A stretch of 64,000 nucleotides of DNA from Halorussus litoreus (GCF_003382685.1 NZ_KZ859505.1:1-64000); one strand, 5' to 3'; shown: positions 52,780 through 62,364, counted from the stretch's first letter. The notes: generated by a model not told the origin, from the letters alone. Translations and numbers: made by a program.

Positions 52780-54141
52780 ATGGACCTCTTCGGAACCGCG
52801 GGCATCCGCGGCGACGCAGTCGAGACGGTGACGCCCGAGCTGGCCCTCGCGGTCGGGCGGGCCGCGGGCCGCGATGGGGACGAGTTCGTGGTCGCGCGCG
52901 ACGGCAGGGAGACCGGCCCGGCGTTGGCTGCCGCCATGGAGGCCGGGCTGGAGAGCGCCGGGGCGAACGTCCGCCGGGCGGGCCAGCTACCGACTCCCGC
53001 GCTCGCCTTCGCCTCGCAGGGTCGCCGCGGCGCGATGCTGACGGCGAGCCACAACCCGCCGACCGACAACGGCATCAAGCTGTTCGTCGACGGCGAGGAG
53101 TACGACCGCGACGCCGAGCGGACGGTCGACCGGCGCGTCGAGGCCGACGAATCGCCCGTCGCGTGGGACGAGTGGGGCGACGGCGAGCGCGCCGACGTGC
53201 TCGACGACTACCGGGCGGCCGTGGCGGAGTACGCCCGTCACCACGGCGCGCCGCTCGACGGCCTGCGCGTCGTTGTCGACTGCGGCAACGGGATGGCTGC
53301 GCTCGCCACGCCGCAGGTGCTCCGGGAACTCGGCGCGCACGTCGTCACGCTCAACGCGAACGTGGACGGTCATTTCCCCGGCCGGGAAAGCAAGCCCACA
53401 CCGGAGACGCTCGCAGACCTCCGGAACTTCGTGGCAGACGACCCCGACGCCGATCTCGGCATCGGCCACGACGGCGACGCGGACCGAATCGTGATCGTGG
53501 ACAGCGACGGCGAGGTCGTCCACGAGGACACCGTGGTCGCGCTGCTGGCGGCCCATTACACCGAGCACGTCGACGCGGGCGACCCCGTGGTCGTGACGAC
53601 GCCGAACGCCTCGGGACGCATCGACGAGCGGGTCGAGGCGGCCGGGGGTCGCGTCGAGCGCGTCCGACTCGGCGCGCTCCACGAGGGCATCGCGGCCGCC
53701 CGCGACGCCGGTGGCGACGACACCGAAGTCGCGTTCGCGGCCGAGCCGTGGAAGCACGTCCACACCCAGTTCGGGGGCTGGATCGACGGCGTGACCAGCG
53801 CGGCAGTGATCGCCCGCCTCGTCGCCGAGACCGGCGGGCTCGCGCCCCTCCGCGAGCCGGTGACAGAGCGCCCGTACCGGAAGATCAGCGTCTCCTGCGC
53901 GGACGACGCCAAGGCCGGAACGATGGAGCGGCTGGCGTCGACCGTCCCGGAGCAGTTCCCCGACGCGAGCGTCTCGACGGAGTACGGCGTCCGGGCGACC
54001 ATGCCGGACGGCTCGTGGGTGCTGGTCCGGCCGAGCGGCACCGAGCCGTACGTCCGCATCTACGCCGAGAGCGACGAGGTCGACGCGCTCGTTACGCAGA
54101 TGGACCGATTAGTCTCAAAAATTGTCTCCGAAGAAGAGTAA
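52780..54141 (+). CDS. Phosphohexomutase (phosphoglucosamine / phosphomannomutase family)
   Basis: A 453-aa four-domain mutase. DLFGTAGIRG starts the protein. The phosphoserine loop TASHNPPTDNGIK has its Ser near residue 89. The Mg2+ loop is GIGHDGDADRIVIVD, the sugar loop WKHVHTQFGGWIDG, and the C-terminal phosphate site RPSGTEPYVRIYAE. Likely glucosamine-6P to glucosamine-1P or mannose-6P to mannose-1P, feeding sugar nucleotides for surface glycans; sequence alone does not decide between GlmM and ManB. Length is normal. Confidence 0.93.
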   Translation: MDLFGTAGIRGDAVETVTPELALAVGRAAGRDGDEFVVARDGRETGPALAAAMEAGLESAGANVRRAGQLPTPALAFASQGRRGAMLTASHNPPTDNGIKLFVDGEEYDRDAERTVDRRVEADESPVAWDEWGDGERADVLDDYRAAVAEYARHHGAPLDGLRVVVDCGNGMAALATPQVLRELGAHVVTLNANVDGHFPGRESKPTPETLADLRNFVADDPDADLGIGHDGDADRIVIVDSDGEVVHEDTVVALLAAHYTEHVDAGDPVVVTTPNASGRIDERVEAAGGRVERVRLGALHEGIAAARDAGGDDTEVAFAAEPWKHVHTQFGGWIDGVTSAAVIARLVAETGGLAPLREPVTERPYRKISVSCADDAKAGTMERLASTVPEQFPDASVSTEYGVRATMPDGSWVLVRPSGTEPYVRIYAESDEVDALVTQMDRLVSKIVSEEE

Positions 54142-54188
54142 CTGAGTAGGTTACATCGGCGCGAACGGGCGTCCTACCGCTCAAACGA

Positions 54189-54935
54189 TTACGGCGGACA
54201 GTTCTCGTTGCAGCAACTACACCCGTCGAGACACGAGGTCTCACCGATGTATCCACATCCCATATCCGGACAGCACTGGTACTTCTCCTCCCGGTAGTAC
54301 AGTGTGACGCAGATTACGCCCTCGTCGTAGTGGCAGTAGCTGTCGGCACAGACGTAGTTGATGTAGCAGTCGCTCTCCATCGTCCCGACTTCCACTGAAC
54401 CACCACTAGCGTTTAGGTACGTCGCGTCTCCGCCGTTCTTCGGTGTCACATACGAGTACGCTTCACCTGCTTCCGGTTGGACGTAAATCGCGACGTGGTG
54501 AGTCTCGGTGTGCTTCGAGACGAGGATGACGCCGGTATCTACGTCACTACCCAGTCGGGCGGTGACGCCGACTCCCTCGAAAGAGTCTCCGGGTTCCAGT
54601 TCGATCTTCCCCAAGTCCATGTTCCCGGTCGGCAGAGCGTCGAGACCTGCGTCGTTGAGGAACCCCTGTTCGACCAATTCCGTTATCAGGTCACTCGCGT
54701 TCTGTCTCAGGGCGGTTCGAACCTTCGCGGGCGTGTCGTAGTTCTTCCGCAACGACCGCCGCCGCTCTTTCGTCTCCTCGGCCTGCTTTGCAATCTCGTC
54801 CACATCGACATCACTTTTCTTCGCGGTAACGCCACCAAACATTGACAGTCCCGACGTCGTCCCGCCAACAGCGCCGATACTGCGAAGCATTGTTCGTCGC
54901 TCGATTCGCCGGTCGCCTGATTTTCCATCAGACAT
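54189..54935 (-). CDS. Tat-exported precursor with 12-cysteine C-terminal tail (candidate halocin-like peptide precursor)
   Basis: A 248-aa protein. The Tat-type signal ERRTMLRSIGAVGG gives a likely cleavage after GGVTA near residue 38. A charged middle domain (about 40-185) follows. Residues 190-246 carry 12 Cys (190, 196, 201, 209, 221, 222, 227, 235, 239, 241, 242, 246), none elsewhere. The closing segment is CLDGCSCCNENC. This layout, Tat signal plus soluble domain plus Cys-rich tail, parallels the halocin C8 precursor (283 aa, 76-aa mature peptide with 10 Cys, N-terminal part immunity), but I see no sequence match. TATA TTTAATAACC lies 28 nt upstream. Confidence 0.7.
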   Translation of the reverse strand: MSDGKSGDRRIERRTMLRSIGAVGGTTSGLSMFGGVTAKKSDVDVDEIAKQAEETKERRRSLRKNYDTPAKVRTALRQNASDLITELVEQGFLNDAGLDALPTGNMDLGKIELEPGDSFEGVGVTARLGSDVDTGVILVSKHTETHHVAIYVQPEAGEAYSYVTPKNGGDATYLNASGGSVEVGTMESDCYINYVCADSYCHYDEGVICVTLYYREEKYQCCPDMGCGYIGETSCLDGCSCCNENCPP

Positions 54936-55065
54936 GTATTATAATAGTACCATACAGGTTATTAAATTATCTAACCCATATTAAAATTATTAGATTGTAC
55001 ACATATAATAAATCTACTTATAAATGTTATTAGTGAGTTTAGTTACTTTAAGTGGAAAGCGACGG

Positions 55066-55072
55066 TTTTATA
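55066..55072 (+). promoter_or_regulatory. TATA box of the first BMP gene
   Basis: TTTTATA is centred about 31 nt before the ATG at 55100. The transcript is leaderless or has a very short leader. The stretch 54936-55060 upstream is AT-rich and without a gene. Confidence 0.55.
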
Positions 55073-55099
55073 CTACCTTGTCGGACTTCTTCGGGTAAG

Positions 55100-56254
55100 A
55101 TGTCCGAGATGGACCCACAGCGGCGGCGGCTTCTCAAGATTGGTGGCGCAGGCATCGTCGGAACCGGACTGGCCGGCTGCATGGGCGGTGGCGGCGACGA
55201 CGAGAGTACGACCGAGTCCGACGAGACGACCGAGGAGTCGGACGGCGGCGACGAGACCACCGCGTCCGACGACGGCGAGGAGACCACAATGTCCGACCCC
55301 CTGAACGTCGGGATGGTGTACGCGACCGGCGGGCTCGGCGACAACTCGTTCAACGACATGGCTCACCAGGGCGTCCAGGACGCCGAGTCCGAGTACGGCG
55401 TCACGTTCCAGAACTCCGAGCCGACCAGCCCGAGCGAGGTCGAGTCGCTCCAGCGCCGGTTCGCCCAATCGGGCGACTACGATCTGGTCTGTTGCATCGG
55501 CTACGTCCAGACAGACGCGCTGACGACCAACGCCGAGCGCTACACCGACCAGAAGTTCATGCTCGTCGACTCGGTCGTCGAGATGGACAACGTGTCGAAC
55601 TACAAGTTCAAGGAGCACCTCGGCTCGTTCCAGGTCGGCCACCTCGCGGGCCTGCTGACCTCCGAGGACTTCAGCGCGGGCGCTGGCGAGACCACCGACG
55701 ACCTCGTTGTCGGCTTCGTCGGCGGCGAGGAGGTGCCGCTCATCAAGCGCTTCGAGGCGGGCTTCAGCGCCGGCGCGAAGCACGCAAACAGTGACGTGGA
55801 GGTCCGCTCGGCGTACGCCGGCGCGTACAACGACCCCGGCACGGGCCAGTCCATCGCGAACTCGATGTACGACGACGGCGCGGACGTCATCTACCACGCG
55901 GCGGGCGGCACCGGCAACGGCGTGTTCCAGGCCGCACAGGAGCAGGGTCGCTTCGCCATCGGCGTGGACGCCGACCAGTCCAAGAGCCTGTCCGAGTACA
56001 GCGACGTCATCCTCGCCAGCATGGTCAAGCGCGTCGACGAGGCAGTCTACCGCTCCATCGAGAACGTCGTGAACGGGGAGTTCGCGAGCGGCGGCATCCA
56101 GAGCCTCGGGCTGGGCGAGGGCGGCGTCGAGGCCGTGTACGGCCAGCAGCTCGGTTCTGAGATCCCCGACGAGGTCAAGTCCGCGCTCGACACCTCCCGG
56201 GAGTCCATCATCGCGGGCGACATCGAGGTGCCGACCGACCCGAGCAACGCCTGA
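55100..56254 (+). CDS. BMP-family substrate-binding lipoprotein (nucleoside ABC transporter), copy 1
   Basis: A 384-aa protein. The Tat lipoprotein signal QRRRLLKIGGAG ends in the lipobox LAGC (Cys27). An acidic Thr/Asp/Glu-rich spacer precedes the BMP domain: NVGMVYATGGLGDNSFNDMA, LVCCIGYVQTDAL, GSFQVGHLAGLLT, HAAGGTGNGVFQAA, IGVDADQS and DVILASMVKRVD. It captures purine or pyrimidine nucleosides outside the membrane. The ATPase and permeases follow after a second copy. Alternative start ATG at 55109. Confidence 0.92.
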   Translation: MSEMDPQRRRLLKIGGAGIVGTGLAGCMGGGGDDESTTESDETTEESDGGDETTASDDGEETTMSDPLNVGMVYATGGLGDNSFNDMAHQGVQDAESEYGVTFQNSEPTSPSEVESLQRRFAQSGDYDLVCCIGYVQTDALTTNAERYTDQKFMLVDSVVEMDNVSNYKFKEHLGSFQVGHLAGLLTSEDFSAGAGETTDDLVVGFVGGEEVPLIKRFEAGFSAGAKHANSDVEVRSAYAGAYNDPGTGQSIANSMYDDGADVIYHAAGGTGNGVFQAAQEQGRFAIGVDADQSKSLSEYSDVILASMVKRVDEAVYRSIENVVNGEFASGGIQSLGLGEGGVEAVYGQQLGSEIPDEVKSALDTSRESIIAGDIEVPTDPSNA

Positions 56255-56465
56255 GGCGGCCGTTCGCGGTTCGACGGCCGGGGTAGCCACTCCGCTTCCG
56301 ACTCCGCGGCCGATTTTTCTACCGAAGCTACCATCCCGGAGTGCTACTACCGTCCGTTCCGCGGTCGTGAGCGCTCGGTTCCACGAACCGCATTCCTCGG
56401 TTCTACGGCCCCCGTTCCGGAAGCAAGGGTCGGATTCATCACGGTCGATGGTGATGTAGGGGTGT

Positions 56466-57545
56466 ATGTGGGGGAGAAACACGCGACGCGAGTTTCTGGG
56501 AGCGATGGGGACGGCCGCCGCCTTTGGCACGACCGGGTTCGTCCAGCAGGGGACCGTCAACGTCGGGATGGTGTACGCGACCGGCGGGCTCGGCGACAAC
56601 TCGTTCAACGACATGGCCCACGAAGGGGTCCAGCAGGCAGCAGAGGAGTACGACGTGGAGTTCCAGAATTCGGAGCCGAGCAGTCCGAGCGACGTGGGTT
56701 CGCTCCAGCGCCGATTCGCTCAGTCGGGGAACTACGACCTGATCTGCTGCATCGGCTTCGTCCAGCAGGACGCGCTGAGCGAGAACGCCCAGCGGTTCGG
56801 CGACCAGCGATTCATGGTCGTGGACACGGTGGTCGAGCAGCCGAACGTGGCGAGTTACCGGTTCCGCGAGCATCAGGGCTCGTTTCAGGTCGGCCACCTC
56901 GCGGGCCTGCTGACCACGATGGAGTTCAGCGCGGGCGCGGGCGAGACCAACGAGGCCCCCACGGTGGGGTTCGTCGGCGGACAGGAGGTGCCCCTCATCG
57001 CGCGATTCGAGGCGGGCTACGTGGCGGGCGTCCGGCACGCGAACCCGGACGTGGAAGTCCTGTCGGCGTACGCCGGGTCGTTCAGCGACCCCGCGCAGGG
57101 CCAGTCCATCGCAAACTCGATGTACGACAACGGTGCCGACATCATCTACCACGCGGCGGGCGGCACCGGAAACGGCGTGTTCAGGGCGGCCCAGAGCACC
57201 GGCCGGTTCGCTATCGGCGTGGACGCCGACCAGTCCCAGAGCATCCCCGAGTACAGCGACGTCATCCTCGCCAGCATGGTCAAGCGCGTCGATCAGGCGG
57301 TGTTCGAGTCCGTCGAGAGCGTGGTGAACGGGGAGTTCGCAGGCGGGTCGGTCAACGAACTCGGGCTCGAACAGAACGGGGTCGAGGCGGTGTACGGGCA
57401 GGACCTCGGTCCGGAGATCCCCGAGGATGTCAAGTCGGCGCTGGAGCAGTCCCACGAAGCCATCGTCGCCGGGGACATCGAAGTCCCGACCGACCCCGCG
57501 AACGTAGGCGAAGGCGAGGGCGCGACGACCACCACGAATCAGTAG
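56466..57545 (+). CDS. BMP-family substrate-binding protein, copy 2 (no lipobox)
   Basis: A 359-aa paralogue of the preceding gene; large blocks are identical (MVYATGGLGDNSFNDMAH, GSFQVGHLAGLLT, HAAGGTGNGVF). The signal region NTRREFLGAMGTAAAFGTTGF has a twin-arginine motif but no Cys, and the acidic spacer is missing, so this copy would be released or held another way. Recent tandem duplication with diverged signal. Ligand may be a different nucleoside. The tail GEGEGATTTTNQ is low complexity. Confidence 0.88.
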   Translation: MWGRNTRREFLGAMGTAAAFGTTGFVQQGTVNVGMVYATGGLGDNSFNDMAHEGVQQAAEEYDVEFQNSEPSSPSDVGSLQRRFAQSGNYDLICCIGFVQQDALSENAQRFGDQRFMVVDTVVEQPNVASYRFREHQGSFQVGHLAGLLTTMEFSAGAGETNEAPTVGFVGGQEVPLIARFEAGYVAGVRHANPDVEVLSAYAGSFSDPAQGQSIANSMYDNGADIIYHAAGGTGNGVFRAAQSTGRFAIGVDADQSQSIPEYSDVILASMVKRVDQAVFESVESVVNGEFAGGSVNELGLEQNGVEAVYGQDLGPEIPEDVKSALEQSHEAIVAGDIEVPTDPANVGEGEGATTTTNQ

Positions 57546-57665
57546 CGAACCAGGGGCCAAGCCGCGGCGAACGCCGGATTCCAACGCCTCGAACGATCAG
57601 GGCGTCGAACGCGTCTACGGCGTCCGACAGGTATCTCGGTTGAGAAACGTTCACCCAATCCGGGT

Positions 57666-57675
57666 CGCTTAAGCG
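57666..57675 (+). promoter_or_regulatory. TATA box of the ABC ATPase gene
   Basis: Palindromic CGCTTAAGCG is centred 30 nt before the ATG at 57701, so the ATPase-permease genes can be transcribed separately from the binding proteins. Confidence 0.5.
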
Positions 57676-57700
57676 GGCCCATCGAGAACTGCGACCAAAG

Positions 57701-59257
57701 ATGAGCGTAGCCGTCCACCTCGCGGGAATAACCAAGCGGTTCCCCGGCGTCGTCGCCAACGACGAGGTCGACCTCGAAGTCGAGGAAGGGAGCGTCCACG
57801 CCCTCCTCGGCGAGAACGGGGCGGGGAAGACGACGCTGATGAACGTGCTCTACGGACTCTACCAGCCGGACGGAGGTACCGTCCACGTCCACGGGGACTC
57901 ACGGGAGTTCTACACGCCGCGGGACGCTATCGACGCGGGGGTCGGGATGATCCACCAGCACTTCATGCTGGTGGACACGCTGACCACCGCCGAGAACATC
58001 GTCCTCGGCCACGAGCCCCGCAAGTGGGGCGGGCTGGCGATGGACCGCGCGCAGGCCGAACGCGACGTCCGTGAACTCGGCGAACGCTACGGGTTCGACG
58101 TCGACCCCGAGGCGAAGATCGAGGACGTGAGCGTCGGCGTCCAACAGCGCGTCGAGATCCTGAAGGCGCTGTACGGCGGCGCGGACGTGCTCATCCTCGA
58201 CGAGCCGACCGCGGTGCTCACACCGCAGGAGGTCGAGGACCTGTTCGGCGTGTTCGAGGAACTCGCGGCCGAGGACAAGACCATCATCTTCATCACGCAC
58301 AAGCTCGGCGAGGCGATGGACGCCGCCGACGAGATTACGGTGCTGCGCGACGGCCGGAACGTCGGCACGGTGGACGCCGCCGACACGACCCGCGAGGAGC
58401 TGGCCGAACTCATGGTCGGCCGGGAAGTGCTGCTCGAAGCCGACAAGGAACCGGCCGAGCCGGGCGACGTCGGGCTGTCGGTTTCGGACCTCCGCGTCAC
58501 CGACGACCGGGGCGTCGAGCAGGTGAGCGGCGTGAATATCGACGTCCGCGAGGGCGAGGTGTTCGGCATCGCCGGGGTAGACGGCAACGGCCAGTCCGAA
58601 CTCGTCGGAGCCATAACGGGACTCCGAGCGCCCGAGTCGGGCACGGTCAGGGTCGACGGCCGCGACGTGACCGACCTTTCGCGGCGCGAGCGCATCGAGA
58701 ACGGGATGGCCTACGTTCCGGAGGACCGCCAGAAGCGCGGGCTCGTGATGGACTTCGACCTCGTGGAGAACGGCCTGCTGGGGAGCCAACACACCGCTCC
58801 GTTCTCGGACGGCGGCCGGATCGACTGGGCGGAGAGCCGCGAGCACGCCCGGGGAGTCATCGAGGAGTACGACGTGCGCCCGAACGACCCCGACGCGGAA
58901 GCCGAGTCGCTGTCGGGGGGCAACCAACAGAAGTTCGTCGTCGGCCGGGAGTTCGCCCGCGACCCGGAGGTCGTGGTCGCATCCCATCCGACCCGCGGGG
59001 TCGACGTGGGGAGCATCGAGTTCATCCACGAGCGCATCCTCGACCTCCGTCGGGCGGGCAAGACCGTCCTGCTGGTCTCCTCGAAGCTTGACGAGGTCCA
59101 GCAGCTCTCGGACCGACTCGGGGTGATGTACGAGGGCGAGGTCGTGGACGTGGTCGACCCCGACCGCGTGACCGAGGAGGAACTCGGCCTGTTGATGGCG
59201 GGCCAGATTCCCGAGGACGCGCCCAGCATCGCCGACGCAGTGGGAGGTGAGCCGTGA
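57701..59257 (+). CDS. Nucleoside ABC transporter ATPase (two NBDs)
   Basis: A 518-aa protein with duplicated nucleotide-binding domains as in sugar and nucleoside importers. NBD1: Walker A GENGAGKTTLMN, Q-loop MIHQHFML, signature VGVQQRVEILKAL, Walker B VLILDEPTAVLTP. NBD2: degenerate Walker A GVDGNGQSEL, signature LSGGNQQKFVVGREFA, and a B region reading VVVASHPTRGVDVGS, so NBD2 is likely a weak hydrolase. Overlaps the permease gene by 4 bp. Confidence 0.94.
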   Translation: MSVAVHLAGITKRFPGVVANDEVDLEVEEGSVHALLGENGAGKTTLMNVLYGLYQPDGGTVHVHGDSREFYTPRDAIDAGVGMIHQHFMLVDTLTTAENIVLGHEPRKWGGLAMDRAQAERDVRELGERYGFDVDPEAKIEDVSVGVQQRVEILKALYGGADVLILDEPTAVLTPQEVEDLFGVFEELAAEDKTIIFITHKLGEAMDAADEITVLRDGRNVGTVDAADTTREELAELMVGREVLLEADKEPAEPGDVGLSVSDLRVTDDRGVEQVSGVNIDVREGEVFGIAGVDGNGQSELVGAITGLRAPESGTVRVDGRDVTDLSRRERIENGMAYVPEDRQKRGLVMDFDLVENGLLGSQHTAPFSDGGRIDWAESREHARGVIEEYDVRPNDPDAEAESLSGGNQQKFVVGREFARDPEVVVASHPTRGVDVGSIEFIHERILDLRRAGKTVLLVSSKLDEVQQLSDRLGVMYEGEVVDVVDPDRVTEEELGLLMAGQIPEDAPSIADAVGGEP

Positions 59258-60624
59258 GCGACCCCGACGACGCCCCGGGGTCGGACGACGGCGGGAATCC
59301 TGCCCCCGACACCGAGGGGGACGATTCGGACCCAGACTCGAATCCCGATCCGGACGACTCGTGGCAGGGTCGGGCCGACCGCGCGCTCGGGCGGCTCGTG
59401 GACGCCTCGGCGGTCGAGCGCATCCTCATCAGCGTCGCGGCGCTCGTGCTATCGGTGGTCGTCGGTGCCGTGGTCATCCTCGTCTCGGGGTGGGCGGCGA
59501 CCTGCCAGTCGGCGTTCTTCTCCGCGCCGGGGCTGGGGTCGTTCTGCTACGACCCCGTGTCTGTCTACCGGACGATGGCAGCCGGGGCGGTCTGGCCGCC
59601 GTACAACCTCGCCATCTCGCTCAAGGAGACGACGCTGTTGCTGTTCACCGGCCTGTCGGTCGCGGTCGCGTTCCGCGCCGGGATGTTCAACATCGGGACG
59701 CAGGGCCAGCTGGTCCTGGGCGCGCTCGGCACCGCGCTGGCGGTCGTCTGGGCCGCCCCGTTCGTCCCCGCCGGGATCGTGGGCGCGCTCGTCCTCGTCC
59801 CGCTCGGCCTGCTCGCAGGCGCGGTCGTCGGCGGCGCGTGGGGTGCGATTCCGGGCGCGCTCAAGGCGTACGCCGACGCGAACGAGGTCATCACGACCAT
59901 CATGCTCAACTTCGTGGCGACGGGGATCGCGTTCACGCTCGTCGCCGAGGTGTTCAAGGACCCCGAGAGCCAGACGGTCCAGACTCGCTCGATTCCGGAG
60001 TTCGCCCAGCTGAACCCGGTGTACTTCGACAGCACGGTGTTCTCGCTGTACGCGCTGTTCGGCGGGCTCGCGATGGCCGGGATCATCTACTGGCTGCTCA
60101 ACGGCACCGCGTTCGGCTACGACCTCCGGACCAGCGGGCTCCAGCCCGAGGCCGCCGAGTACGGCGGCGTCGACTCGAAGCGAACGATGGTGTCGAGCAT
60201 GGGGCTGTCGGGCGCGCTCGGCGGCATCGGCGGCGCGGTGTACGTGCTGATGGTCGCGAGTCGCTGGCGAACCGGCATCCCGTCGCTTGGCTTCGACGGC
60301 ATCACCGTCTCCATTCTCGCGGGCAACAATCCGCTGGGCGTGATTCCGGCCGCGCTGCTGTTCGGCGCGCTCAAGACGGGAAGCCTCGCCATCGAGTTCC
60401 AGCTGTCGGTCCCGAACCAGCTGGTCGGGGTCCTCCGCGGGCTCATCATCCTGTTCGTCGCCATGCCGGAGTTCTTCCGGATGGTCGGCAGACGGTTCCG
60501 CTTCCGCGAGGACCGGCCGGTCGCCACCGACGGCGGGGGTGGGTCTTCCGCCGATGGCGTGAGCGGGTCCGCCACCGATGGCCCGAGTGGGACGATCGAC
60601 AACGAAGGGGGTGACCGCCAGTGA
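59254..60624 (+). CDS. Nucleoside ABC transporter permease 1
   Basis: A 456-aa member of the BPD_transp_2 family. The first 50 residues are an acidic cytosolic extension, then about nine helices. The family-specific MFNIGTQGQLVLGALG and GAIPGALKAYADANEVITTIMLNFVA are present, along with the coupling loop GFDGITVSILAGNNPLGVIPAALLFG. The acidic tail is rich in Asp/Gly/Ser. GTG start overlaps the ATPase stop; its end overlaps the second permease. Confidence 0.93.
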   Translation: MSDPDDAPGSDDGGNPAPDTEGDDSDPDSNPDPDDSWQGRADRALGRLVDASAVERILISVAALVLSVVVGAVVILVSGWAATCQSAFFSAPGLGSFCYDPVSVYRTMAAGAVWPPYNLAISLKETTLLLFTGLSVAVAFRAGMFNIGTQGQLVLGALGTALAVVWAAPFVPAGIVGALVLVPLGLLAGAVVGGAWGAIPGALKAYADANEVITTIMLNFVATGIAFTLVAEVFKDPESQTVQTRSIPEFAQLNPVYFDSTVFSLYALFGGLAMAGIIYWLLNGTAFGYDLRTSGLQPEAAEYGGVDSKRTMVSSMGLSGALGGIGGAVYVLMVASRWRTGIPSLGFDGITVSILAGNNPLGVIPAALLFGALKTGSLAIEFQLSVPNQLVGVLRGLIILFVAMPEFFRMVGRRFRFREDRPVATDGGGGSSADGVSGSATDGPSGTIDNEGGDRQ

Positions 60625-61664
60625 GCATCGCCGACTCCCGCCGAGGGCGGTGGATAGCGGCGCTCCTCGTGCTCCTCGGAATCGTGGTCGCGCTCGAGCT
60701 GTTCGCCGGGGTCCTCGGCGTCCTTGTCGACATCGTCGACGCCAACTACCTCCGGGCGGTGCTGCGGCTCACGGTGCCCATCGCGTTCGCGGCGCTCGGC
60801 GGCATCTTCGCCGAGAAGAGCGGCGTCATCAACATCGGCCTCGAAGGGCTGCTCATCATCTCGGCGTTCACGTCCATCGCGGTGGCGGGCCTCCTCGGCG
60901 GCGGCGACGCCACGCAGGCCGAACTCTGGATCGGCTTCGGCTCGGCGGTGCTGGCGAGCGTGCTGTTCGCGCTGCTGTTCGCGGTGGTCTGCATCGAGTT
61001 CAAGGCCGACCAGATCATCGCCGGCCTCGCGGTGTGGCTCATCGCGCTCGGGCTCGCGCCGTTCGCCAGCAAGGTCATCTGGGGACAGGTCAACAGCCCG
61101 CCAATCGCCACGCTGAACAACTGGACGCTCCGGATTCCGACGACGGACGTGGTGCTGTTCGACGCGAGCCCGCCGGTGTTCATGATGTTGATTTCGGTGC
61201 CGGTTGCGTGGTACGCGCTCAACCGCACCGCGTTCGGCCGGTGGATCGAAGCCAGCGGGGAGAACCCGAAGGCGCTCGACACCGTGGGCGTCGACGTGCG
61301 GAAGGTCCGCTACACGGGCGTCCTGCTGTCGGGCTTCTTCTCGGGGCTCGGCGGTGCCGGCCTCGCGCTCGGCCGCGTCGGCCAGTTCATCGGCGGCGGA
61401 ACGACGATGGTGAACGGACGCGGCTGGATCGGCATCACCGCGTACCTGTTCGGCAACTACAACCCGCTCGGCGCGTTCGGCGCGTCGTTCCTGTTCGCGA
61501 GCCTCGACGCGCTTCAGATCCGGCTCCAGCAGCTGGGCTACAACGTCCCGAGCGAACTCATCGGCATCATCCCCTACGTGACCGTGGTCGTGGTGCTGGC
61601 GTTCGTCGGCCGGACCCGGCTTCCCTCCGCGGCAGGAGACCACTACGAGTCCGGCGAGGAGTAA
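60621..61664 (+). CDS. Nucleoside ABC transporter permease 2
   Basis: A 347-aa BPD_transp_2 protein with about nine helices. LGGIFAEKSGVINIGLEGLLIISAF and VCIEFKADQIIAGLAVWLIALGLAPF are the paired motifs of this half. The ENPKALDTVGVDVRKVRYTGVLLSGFFSGLGGAGLALG coupling region follows. GTG start overlapping permease 1. Last gene of the transporter block; the family A left arm begins 86 bp after its stop. Confidence 0.93.
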   Translation: MSIADSRRGRWIAALLVLLGIVVALELFAGVLGVLVDIVDANYLRAVLRLTVPIAFAALGGIFAEKSGVINIGLEGLLIISAFTSIAVAGLLGGGDATQAELWIGFGSAVLASVLFALLFAVVCIEFKADQIIAGLAVWLIALGLAPFASKVIWGQVNSPPIATLNNWTLRIPTTDVVLFDASPPVFMMLISVPVAWYALNRTAFGRWIEASGENPKALDTVGVDVRKVRYTGVLLSGFFSGLGGAGLALGRVGQFIGGGTTMVNGRGWIGITAYLFGNYNPLGAFGASFLFASLDALQIRLQQLGYNVPSELIGIIPYVTVVVVLAFVGRTRLPSAAGDHYESGEE

Positions 61665-61749
61665 GACCAACCGTTCTACGACGACTGTTTGCTGGTCCTC
61701 GCGGGAACGCTCGGGTCGACTGTTCACCCGGCGCGCGCTGACCTCGACG

Positions 61750-61936
61750 TTCCACCCGGCGCGTGGGGCGCGGCGGCTCGTTCGCCGCGCCCGACCGCGC
61801 GAGGGACGAGTAGCGCAGGTCGGAGCGACGCGGAGACCGAGCAACGCAGGAGGGTGGGGAGGCGTGAGGCCCGCGGTCGCGGTTGCGGTGCAGTCGCGGT
61901 GCGGTTACGCCGGGGCTCAAGCAGTAGCTAGCGTCA
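61750..61936 (+). repeat. Family A left arm flanking cdd
   Basis: Starts CCACCCGGCGCG and contains the GCGCGGCGGCTCGTTCGCCGCGCC hairpin, GTGGGGAGGCGTGAGG, and ends CTCAAGCAGTAGCTAGC. Its reverse complement partner is at 62822-62971 instead of about 40 bp away. A further CACCCGGCGCG sits just upstream at 61725. The following 300 bp to cdd contain only partial repeats of GTGCTGTGCGGTCGCG and no convincing gene. Confidence 0.7.
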
Positions 61937-62364
61937 CCTGACATACTCCACCGTTTGCAGTCGTGGTGCTGTGCGGTCGCGACGCGGTGGTGTGCGGTCG
62001 CGGTTCCAAACTCTGATTCAGTTGCAACCTCCGCAACGAATACCCAATCCACGGTAGCAAACTGATGGAGATCGCTCTGTTCAGCCTTCGACGGACAGTT
62101 TGGCTCGGCCCTCTCGGGGTAGTCGGACTGGCAGTTACAGGGTACCTCGGAATCGCCGTTGCCGCCGAGACGGCATATCCGGAATCGCCTGCGCTGACTG
62201 ACTCGCCAGCGAGCTGCCTGCAACTGCACGAGGCGTCCAATTCTGTTTCGTCCCGCCCTCGTATTTAAAAATTCACCCGCGGAGGGCAGTCGCAGTAGCC
62301 GTCCTCGGTTCTCGACAGTCTCAGACGGGAGATATTTGACGACCGGCCCCCAAGCACCGCCACC

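Noticed and set aside
62065-62268. 67-codon ORF between the family A left arm and cdd with one hydrophobic stretch
   Set aside because: It has no clear promoter or ribosome site and ends in a low-complexity tail. The hydrophobic run could be real but the evidence is too thin to list as a gene.
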